From Brevundimonas sp. SGAir0440 (GTDB taxonomy: Bacteria; Pseudomonadota; Alphaproteobacteria; Caulobacterales; Caulobacteraceae): a DNA stretch of 64,000 nt. The notes beneath the pieces are model-generated. The model ran no database searches. It was not told the origin of the DNA and saw only the letters and a program-made list of their open reading frames with translations. The stretch covers positions 2,542,001 to 2,606,000 of the forward strand of contig NZ_CP039435.1 of the NCBI RefSeq assembly GCF_005484585.1, given 5' to 3'. This document shows, one piece after another, positions 57,853-64,000 of this stretch. Position 1 is the first letter of the stretch; every line of letters begins with the position of its first letter. The position numbers and the translations under genes were made by a program.

Positions 57853-59696
57853 CTGAAACGGCCTTCGCGCCCGATCCCGCGCGTTCATCGCAGACGCTCC
57901 GTCCCGACGGCTATGTGGCTCTCGAAGACTATGGCGTTCTGGGCGAGGGTCGGACGGTGGCTCTGTCGGCGCTGGATGGCGGCATTGACTGGTGGTGCGT
58001 GCCGGCGATCGATGCGCCGCCGCTTTTCGACCGCCTGCTGGATCCGGAGGGCGGCCGGTTTTCGATCACGCCGACCGGGTCCTTCACGACGACCCGCCGC
58101 TATCGTGCCGACAGCAATGTTCTGGAGACGGAGTTCATTACCGCCACCGGGCGCGCGCGCCTGACCGAGAGCCTGAACAGCGGCACGGCCGGTCGTTTGC
58201 CTTGGTGCGAACTGGCCCGCCGAATCGATGGCCTAGAGGGCGAGGTGACCTTCGCCCTGGACATGCGTCTGGGGCGTCGCGGCGACACGGCCAATCCGTA
58301 TCATTCCAAGATCGGCGAACACACGGTCTTCCACGTCGAACGGGTGCTCGGCCTGTTCGTCCATGATCCGCGCATCTCCTGCGAGTGGTCCGACGAGGGC
58401 ATTGTCGGAACCATCGTTGTCGGCGCAGGCGAGCGGCGCACGGTGGCCATCGTCGCCGGGCGGGACGAGCCGCTGGTCGTACCCTCCATCGAAGAGATCG
58501 ACGCCCGCATCGACCTGTCGGATCAGGAATGGCGGGACTGGGCGGCGCGCTTGAACTGCCCCGGCCTGTATCGGGACGACTTCATCCGCAGCGCCCTGGC
58601 GTTGAAGTTGCTGCTGTACTCGCCGTCGGGCGCCATCGCCGCGGCGGCCACGACCTCCCTGCCCGAGCGTCTGGGCGGCGACAAGAACTGGGACTATCGC
58701 TACGCCTGGCTGCGCGACGCCGGCTATACGATCGAAGCCTTCCTGGCGGCCGGCGCCCAGGCGGAGGCCAAGGCCGCCTTCAGTTGGCTGCTGATGCAGC
58801 TGAAGCGCCATGGCGCCAAGGTCTGCTACAGCCTGGACGGCGCGCTCGTGCCGCCGGAAACGCATTGGGACATGCCGGGCTATCAAGGCTCGCGTCCTGT
58901 GGTCACCGGAAACCGGGCCGCAGAGCAGGCCCAGCACGGCGTATTCGGCGACATCTTCGAGACCGCCTCGCGCTTCGTCGGCTGCGGCAACATCCTCGAC
59001 AGCGCCAGCGCCCAGCAGTTGTCCGAACTGGCGGACCAGTGCGCCGACGCCTGGCGACAGCCGGACGCGGGCATGTGGGAGCTGGAGGATCAGCAGCACT
59101 ACACCATGTCCAAGATCAGCTGCTGGCAGGCCCTGGCCCGCGCAGTCGAACTGGCGGACGCCGGACAACTGCCGACGACATGCCGGGACCGCTGGCGGCG
59201 AGAGCGCGACCGGATTTTCGAATGGGTCGAGACGCATTGCTGGTCCGAAAGCCTTCAGGCCTTCGTCATGTATCCGGGCAGCGACAAGCTGGACGCCGCC
59301 CTGGCCTTGGCTGTGCGTTTCCGGTTCGATGGCGAGGAGCGGCTGCGTGCGACCCTAGAGGCGCTGGATCGCCATCTCGGCGCCGGCGTCTTCCACTATC
59401 GCTATTCCGGCATGCAGGCCGAGGAAGGCTGTTTCATCGCCTGTTCCTTCTGGATCGCCGAAGCCTGGGCGACGCTCGGCGAACCGGACAAGGCCCGCGC
59501 CCGCATCGACAGCCTGCGCGAAGCCCTCAGCGGCCGCTGGGGCATGCTGACCGAGATGATCGATCCGAACACCGGCGCCTATCTCGGCAACATGCCGCAG
59601 GGGCTGAGCCACCTCGCGCATCTGACCGCCCTGACCGCCGTCGGCAAGGCGCAGACCACTTCCCCCCAGCCCGAAACGGAGACGTTCCATGACTGA
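57849..59696 (+). CDS. GH15-family glycoside hydrolase (trehalase/glucoamylase-like)
   Basis: A 615-residue cytoplasmic glycosidase of the bacterial GH15 group. The N-terminal beta domain starts YVALEDYGVLGEGRTVALSA and has DGGIDWWCVPAID. The (alpha/alpha)6 barrel contains LGGDKNWDYRYAWLRDAGY (about 275-295), the general-acid region WELEDQQHYTMSKISCW (about 410-425), and the general-base region EEGCFIACSFWIAEAW (about 524-540). Bacterial relatives hydrolyse trehalose or short alpha-glucans. It lies between two SDR genes, with overlaps at both ends (ATGA and eight bases). Confidence 0.92.
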   Translation: MTETAFAPDPARSSQTLRPDGYVALEDYGVLGEGRTVALSALDGGIDWWCVPAIDAPPLFDRLLDPEGGRFSITPTGSFTTTRRYRADSNVLETEFITATGRARLTESLNSGTAGRLPWCELARRIDGLEGEVTFALDMRLGRRGDTANPYHSKIGEHTVFHVERVLGLFVHDPRISCEWSDEGIVGTIVVGAGERRTVAIVAGRDEPLVVPSIEEIDARIDLSDQEWRDWAARLNCPGLYRDDFIRSALALKLLLYSPSGAIAAAATTSLPERLGGDKNWDYRYAWLRDAGYTIEAFLAAGAQAEAKAAFSWLLMQLKRHGAKVCYSLDGALVPPETHWDMPGYQGSRPVVTGNRAAEQAQHGVFGDIFETASRFVGCGNILDSASAQQLSELADQCADAWRQPDAGMWELEDQQHYTMSKISCWQALARAVELADAGQLPTTCRDRWRRERDRIFEWVETHCWSESLQAFVMYPGSDKLDAALALAVRFRFDGEERLRATLEALDRHLGAGVFHYRYSGMQAEEGCFIACSFWIAEAWATLGEPDKARARIDSLREALSGRWGMLTEMIDPNTGAYLGNMPQGLSHLAHLTALTAVGKAQTTSPQPETETFHD

Positions 59697-60582
59697 TCGA
59701 CTGACCCTTCAGGATCCGCGCGAGCAATATCCAAAGCCGCCCTTCCCGCGCCAACCGCAGCCCGTGCCCGGCGAAGCGCGCGAGATGGACCCAAAGCCCG
59801 ATCATGGCGAGGACAGCTACCAGGGTTCCGGCAAGCTGAAAGGGCGCAAGGCCCTGATCACCGGCGCGGACAGCGGCATCGGCCGGGCGGCCGCCATCGC
59901 CTATGCCCGGGAAGGCGCCGATGTGGCCCTCTCCTATCTGCCGTCCGAACGCAAGGACGCCGGCGAAGTCATCGCACTGATCGAGGCTGAAGGCCGCAAG
60001 GCCATCGATCTGCCCGGAGACATCACCGACGAAAACTGGTGCCGGCAGATGGTCGAACAGGCCGTGTCCGAGCTGGGCGGACTGGACGTCCTGGTCATCA
60101 ACGCCGGCCGCCAACAGTATCGTGAGGACATCTCGCAGGTGACGTCGGAAGACTTCGACAAGACCTTGAAGACCAACCTCTACGCCATGCACTGGATCGC
60201 CCAGGCGGCCGTCCCGCATCTGCCGGCGGGCGCGTCGGTCATCACCACCGCCTCGATCCAGGCCTATGAGCCTTCGGCCATCCTGCTCGACTACGCCACC
60301 ACCAAGGCGGGGATCGTCGCCTATACGAAGGCCCTGTCCAAGCAGCTGATCGAAAAGGGCATACGCGCCAACGTCGTGGCGCCCGGCCCCTTCTGGACGC
60401 CGCTGCAATCGTCTGGCGGACAGCCGCAGGACGCCGTGATGAAGTTCGGCGAACAGGTGCCGCTGGGTCGTCCGGGCCAGCCTGTCGAGATCGCCCCGGT
60501 CTATGTCCTGCTGGCCTCGCAGGAAGGCAGCTACATCACCGGCGAAGTCTTCGGCGTCACCGGCGGCATGGGCGTCGCCTGA
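59689..60582 (+). CDS. YghA-like NADP-dependent SDR oxidoreductase
   Basis: A 297-residue short-chain dehydrogenase with the N-terminal extension typical of YghA/YhxC-type proteins (DPREQYPKPPFPRQPQPVPG). The cofactor motif is ALITGADSGIGRAAAIAYA (about 55-73), NAGRQQY marks the NAG motif, and the catalytic residues are in TTASIQAYEP (Ser) and YATTKAG (Tyr, Lys). Known relatives reduce aldehydes such as methylglyoxal or sugar derivatives. It overlaps the GH15 gene and ends at a strong terminator. Confidence 0.92.
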   Translation: MTDRLTLQDPREQYPKPPFPRQPQPVPGEAREMDPKPDHGEDSYQGSGKLKGRKALITGADSGIGRAAAIAYAREGADVALSYLPSERKDAGEVIALIEAEGRKAIDLPGDITDENWCRQMVEQAVSELGGLDVLVINAGRQQYREDISQVTSEDFDKTLKTNLYAMHWIAQAAVPHLPAGASVITTASIQAYEPSAILLDYATTKAGIVAYTKALSKQLIEKGIRANVVAPGPFWTPLQSSGGQPQDAVMKFGEQVPLGRPGQPVEIAPVYVLLASQEGSYITGEVFGVTGGMGVA

Positions 60583-60590
60583 CAAGACAA

Positions 60591-60630
60591 AACCGGCGGC
60601 GGGATCGTCCCGCCGCCGGTCTCTCTTTCT
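60591..60630. terminator. Bidirectional terminator between convergent SDR units
   Basis: A perfect 13-base stem (ACCGGCGGCGGGA with TCCCGCCGCCGGT) and a three-base loop. A CTCTCTTTCT tract follows on the plus strand and TTTT on the minus strand, so it ends both the rightward SDR-GH15-YghA unit and the leftward SDR-GMC unit. Confidence 0.92.
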
Positions 60631-60641
60631 CGGCCCTACGA

Positions 60642-61445
60642 CTAGCCGGCGATGGTGGCGACCGAGCCGGAATCCACGCGGATGCCTGCGCCGTTGATGA
60701 AGCTGGCGCGCTCCGAACACAGGAAGGCGACGGCTGCGGCCACCTCCTCCGGCTTGCCCCTGCGATCCAGGGTCATGCCGGGGCGTTCTTCCTTCAGGAA
60801 GCTCTTGATCGCCTCCTCGAAGGTTTCGCCGCGTTCCTCGGCGCGCTTCTTCATCATGGCGTCGGTCATCGGGGTGGCGATGAAGGCAGGCGAGACCGTG
60901 TTCACCAGCACATTGTCGCAGCCGTAGGCCTTGGACAGACCCTTCGCCAGGCTGAGAATGCCGGCCTTCGAGGCGCAATAGGCCAGCTCATCGACATAGG
61001 GTTGGACCGCATCCTCCGACGCGAACAGGACGATACGGCCCCAGCCCGAACGCCGCATGGCCGGAATGGCCTGACGGCACATCCGCACCGCGCCCATCAG
61101 ATTGATGTCGAGCGTCTCCAGCCAACCGGCGTCACCGACATCCAGAAAATCGCCGGTCGCGCCGGTCACGCCCGCTGCGTTCACATAGATATCCGGATCG
61201 CCCATGCGGTCTCGGACCTCCGCCCACAGGCGTTCGACATCGTCGGCCTTGGTCACGTCGCCGGTCACGCCGATGCATTCGCCCAGCGCGGAAAGTTCCT
61301 GGACAGCTTCATCCAGCGTGCCGTCCGGCTTGTCGGTCAGGGCGACCCGTACGCCGGCTTCCAGCAGCAGCCGCGCCGTCTCCTTGCCCATGCCGGAATC
61401 GGCGCCGGAAATGAGGGCGATCCGCCCCTTGATCCCGAGGTCCAT
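60642..61445 (-). CDS. SDR-family oxidoreductase (267 aa)
   Basis: A short-chain dehydrogenase, 267 residues from the ATG preceded by AGGAGA. The cofactor site is RIALISGADSGMGKETARLL, the NAG region VNAAGVTGATG, and the catalytic pair is LFASEDAVQP (Ser) with YCASKAGILSLAKGL (Tyr and Lys). The C-terminal RRGKPEEVAAAVAFLCSERASFINGAGIRVDSG is the usual family end. Its start overlaps the GMC stop as ATGA. Substrate unknown; possibly a sugar acid or the product of the GMC enzyme. Confidence 0.92.
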   Translation of the reverse strand: MDLGIKGRIALISGADSGMGKETARLLLEAGVRVALTDKPDGTLDEAVQELSALGECIGVTGDVTKADDVERLWAEVRDRMGDPDIYVNAAGVTGATGDFLDVGDAGWLETLDINLMGAVRMCRQAIPAMRRSGWGRIVLFASEDAVQPYVDELAYCASKAGILSLAKGLSKAYGCDNVLVNTVSPAFIATPMTDAMMKKRAEERGETFEEAIKSFLKEERPGMTLDRRGKPEEVAAAVAFLCSERASFINGAGIRVDSGSVATIAG

Positions 61446-62989
61446 CACAAATCTCCTGTTCGTTGACGTTCGAGGAAGCGATCGGCCGTGCGCAGGGCGA
61501 CGGCCATGAGGGTCAAGGCCGGGTTGGCCGAAAGCGCGCTGGGGAAGACGGAGTTGTCGCAGACGTACAGATTGTCGATCTCGACGCTGCACCCGTCGCC
61601 ATCGACGACCGCCGCGTCCGCCTTGTCTCCCATCCGGCAGCCGCCAATGGTGTGCGCCGACCGGGCCACCGCGAAGATGTCCTCGGCGCCGGCGGCGGTC
61701 CAAATCTGCGTCATGATGCGCCGGGCATGGGCGTCCAGACGCCGCTCGTTTTCGCCATAGCTGAAGTCGATCCGCGCCTTGCGCAGCCCGACGGCATCGA
61801 CCTCATCGGACAAGGTCAAGCGATTGTCGTCGTTCGGCAGACACTCTCCATTGATGCCGATCCCGGCGAGCCGGCGATAGTTGCGCAGCGTATCCACCAG
61901 CGGCGCGCCCCAGAGGCCCGCGCCGCGCGCGAACCCGCCCGCCAGGGTGACCGGCATGACGCCAAGGCTTTGGATCAGATAGCCGCCGGCGAAGTTCGCG
62001 TCTGACGGACGCACCATGTCTTCGCTGATCAGGGAAGAGGGATAGCCGCGGTTCATCGACATGTCGGCGTCGAACCGGCCCCAGACCTGGGTCGCCACAT
62101 GGGTCATGAAGTTGCGGCCGACCTCGCCGCCGGCGTTGCCTAATCCCCAATTCAGCAGCAGGCGCGGCGTCTCGACACCGCCCGCACAAAGGAACAGCGC
62201 TCGACAGTTCAGCCGATGATCCTGCCCGTCGCGACGATAGATCACGCACTTGATCCGTTCACGGGCGTCACGCTCCACGCCTATGGCCCGCGCGTTGGCG
62301 ATGATCCTGGCGCCGTTGGCTGAGGCCATCGGCAGAAAGCTGTTGTCCGCGCCGCCCTTGGCGCCGGTCCGGCATCCCTGGTGGCAGGCGCCGCAGTTGA
62401 CGCAGGCCATGCGGTAGGGCGTCGTCCCCGCCTCGCGATCGCGGGACAGCACGGCCGCCGGCGCATCCGTAACGGTCAGCCCGACGGCCGTCGCGCCACG
62501 GGCCATCGCGTCCGCCGGGGCGTTGCGCGGGACAGGTGGATAGGTGAACTGTCGCCCGCCCCACGGATAGTCGGCCGGGCCTGAGACCCCGATCACCGTC
62601 TCTACAGTCTCGACATAGGATTTCAATTCGTCCCAGCCGAACGGCCAGTCGCGCCCGCGCCCGGTCTCCGAGGCCAGCGTCAGATCACGGGGATCGGGTC
62701 GCGGGCAGAAGGCGCCCCAGTGGAGAAGCGAGCCGCCGACGCCCTGGCCGGAGTTGTTGGCCCCAAAGGCAGTCGGGTCGCGCCCTCCGCTGAGGCGCTC
62801 CTCCATCCAATAAAGGTCTGCCGTCGTTTCGTCGGGCGTATGCTCCGCCGGATCGAAGGCCCGCCCTGCCTCCAGCACCGTGACAGATAGCCCAGCCATC
62901 GCCAGCCTGGCCGCGATCGGAGCCCCGCCGGCGCCGCTGCCGATGATGACGACATCGGTTTCACCGGCCGTCCTTGCGGGCGCGCTCAA
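61445..62989 (-). CDS. GMC-family FAD oxidoreductase
   Basis: A 514-residue flavoenzyme of the glucose-methanol-choline family. The FAD dinucleotide motif is VVIIGSGAGGAPIAARLA (about 14-31), then NNSGQGVGGSLLHWGAFCP, and the C-terminal NPALTLMAVALRTADRFL with GGCRMGDKAD containing active-site His/Asn surroundings. A cysteine-rich segment CVNCGACHQGCRTGAK (about 210-225) is notable and typical of gluconate-dehydrogenase-like members. A TTG at 62989 overlapping the upstream stop as TTGA is the best start; no twin-arginine signal is present, so it seems cytoplasmic. Confidence 0.9.
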   Translation of the reverse strand: MSAPARTAGETDVVIIGSGAGGAPIAARLAMAGLSVTVLEAGRAFDPAEHTPDETTADLYWMEERLSGGRDPTAFGANNSGQGVGGSLLHWGAFCPRPDPRDLTLASETGRGRDWPFGWDELKSYVETVETVIGVSGPADYPWGGRQFTYPPVPRNAPADAMARGATAVGLTVTDAPAAVLSRDREAGTTPYRMACVNCGACHQGCRTGAKGGADNSFLPMASANGARIIANARAIGVERDARERIKCVIYRRDGQDHRLNCRALFLCAGGVETPRLLLNWGLGNAGGEVGRNFMTHVATQVWGRFDADMSMNRGYPSSLISEDMVRPSDANFAGGYLIQSLGVMPVTLAGGFARGAGLWGAPLVDTLRNYRRLAGIGINGECLPNDDNRLTLSDEVDAVGLRKARIDFSYGENERRLDAHARRIMTQIWTAAGAEDIFAVARSAHTIGGCRMGDKADAAVVDGDGCSVEIDNLYVCDNSVFPSALSANPALTLMAVALRTADRFLERQRTGDL

Positions 62990-64000
62990 GCTACGCCCTC
63001 CATCGGCAGACGCCAGGGTTCGGTGCGGTTTGCCGCTGTCTGGTCGTAGCCTTGGAATTGTCCTTCGCCACCCGTGGCGAAACCGTCGTAACCAATCTGG
63101 GCCCAGGTGGCCGGCAGCGACATCCACAGGCGCGCGACCTCGGAGACGACGTCCTGGAACCACAGCCTCATGGCGTCCGCCGAAAGCCGGCCAGGCTCGC
63201 CCCATTCGCCCTGTGAAATGGCGCGCAGGATGTCGTCCTGCCGATCGGGGGCCAGGGTTGCGAACTTCGGCGCCATGGCGGCGATCTCATCCAGCCCGCG
63301 TCGCCAGGCCTCGGTGTCCGACGGAAGATCGGCGAACCGCCACCCATCGCCCTGTCCGCTGGAGAGCCCCACATCCAGACGCCGCGCCAAATCATCCGGA
63401 TCGCCTGTACCAAGCAGAATGCGCGCGATCATCGCCGACAGCACGGCGCGGTGGGTCGGGTTCAGGACGCCGCCGTCAGCTGGCGCCGGACCGAAGTGAC
63501 GGTTCAGCATTGCGTGTCGTGTGCGATCCGACACGCGATCGGACCCGATTAGACCGACGAACCGTGGAGGCAGCGCAAAAGGACCGACCTTCTCGATGAA
63601 TTCTAGGACCAAGCCGGCGAGACGGTCCGGCTGTTCTTGAGGGATCAGGTGCGCCGCATCCGGCACGACCACCACATCAGATGTGCGGTAGTGGGGGGCG
63701 TTGAACCGCCGCTGCGCCCCCTCGCCCAAATCGCCATCCTCCGCGCCGGCGATGATCAGGGCGGGGAAAGGCAGGTCGCCGACCTGACCGGACCAGTCCT
63801 CGCGCGATCCTTCGGCCAGCCATCCGCGCCAGGCTTGTGGGCTGGACCGCGTGAAATCGGCCAGCGCCTGATCGAAGGCGGCTCGCGGCAGGCCGGCGGC
63901 GGTATTAGCGTCGATGAACTGGCGTCCCCGATCCTCGATCCTTGTCGGATCGTCGAACCAGGTCAGCATATCCGCACGCCTGCTCTCGTCCATCGGCTCC
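62986..64000 (-). CDS. Fusion protein: alpha/beta hydrolase plus gluconate-2-dehydrogenase subunit-3-like domain (5' end outside window)
   Basis: The frame is open to the right edge, so the N-terminus is missing; at least 338 residues are visible. The first part is the C-terminal half of an alpha/beta hydrolase: FPALIIAGAEDGDLGEGA supplies the acidic-residue region and VVPDAAHLIPQEQPDRL the catalytic His. The second part (about the last 190 residues) begins near LNPTHRAVLSAMIARILLG and ends WAQIGYDGFATGG, resembling the small subunit 3 of membrane gluconate 2-dehydrogenase. It overlaps the GMC gene as TTGA, so the GMC enzyme and this protein are likely partners. Confidence 0.82.
   Translation of the reverse strand, partial: EPMDESRRADMLTWFDDPTRIEDRGRQFIDANTAAGLPRAAFDQALADFTRSSPQAWRGWLAEGSREDWSGQVGDLPFPALIIAGAEDGDLGEGAQRRFNAPHYRTSDVVVVPDAAHLIPQEQPDRLAGLVLEFIEKVGPFALPPRFVGLIGSDRVSDRTRHAMLNRHFGPAPADGGVLNPTHRAVLSAMIARILLGTGDPDDLARRLDVGLSSGQGDGWRFADLPSDTEAWRRGLDEIAAMAPKFATLAPDRQDDILRAISQGEWGEPGRLSADAMRLWFQDVVSEVARLWMSLPATWAQIGYDGFATGGEGQFQGYDQTAANRTEPWRLPMEGVA

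Overview
The window is one contiguous high-GC stretch of an alphaproteobacterial chromosome. Gene content (several TonB-dependent receptors, a FecI/FecR/receptor cassette, lipoprotein M28 peptidases, a bc1 complex, ScfR-type regulators, the bamD-recN neighbourhood) points to Caulobacterales, most likely Brevundimonas or a close relative; this is inference from content and not from an alignment. Coding density is very high: the longest stretch without a gene is about 295 bases (56568-56862). I see no rRNA, tRNA, CRISPR array, insertion sequence or prophage. A promoter is assumed upstream of each transcription unit but listed only where a specific signal is visible.

Layout. 1-6060: a conserved hypothetical gene, recN, bamD, prs and a lipoprotein gene, with clear terminators after the last two. 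6060-9160: the glyoxylate-cycle gene aceA with a small downstream gene, divergent from a ScfR/RamB-like regulator, with a two-site operator between them. 9160-12550: two tandem paralogous lipoprotein M28 peptidases. 12640-15460: petA-petB-petC (cytochrome bc1). 15650-23380: trmL, an M19 dipeptidase, hemF, a divergent LysR/YeiH pair resembling yeiE-yeiH, a glutamine amidotransferase, rlmJ, and a small gene coupled to topoisomerase IB. 23395-25743: kbl-tdh, threonine degradation.

25786-35786: a complete propionyl-CoA to succinyl-CoA operon (pccB-pccA-mutA-mutB-epimerase, with a lipoprotein gene downstream) divergent from a second ScfR regulator (PccR-like) with its own TTTGCAAA-type operator. 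The two ScfR paralogues and their two distinct operators are the best regulatory story here: acetate/glyoxylate and propionate assimilation appear to be controlled by sister regulators whose DNA sites have diverged. 35794-42341: an oxidoreductase, pyruvate kinase, a PafA-like phosphatase, a DUF808 membrane protein and an AlaC-like aminotransferase. 42505-51643: a TonB-dependent receptor without a visible signal peptide, a methyltransferase, a glycosyltransferase/beta-propeller pair, and a FecI-FecR-STN receptor signalling cassette.

51674-56567: a TolC/HlyD/ABC-2 permease export operon in which the permease is a fused tandem duplication and no ATPase gene is present. 56863-64000: a stress- or carbohydrate-type cluster. 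A membrane-anchored SDR, a GH15 glycosidase and a YghA-like SDR run rightward; they converge at a bidirectional terminator on a leftward set of an SDR, a GMC oxidoreductase and an unusual fusion of an alpha/beta hydrolase with a gluconate-2-dehydrogenase subunit-3-like domain that runs off the right edge. Start codons were chosen from ribosome-binding sites, signal peptides and overlaps; where another start is plausible the entry says so.
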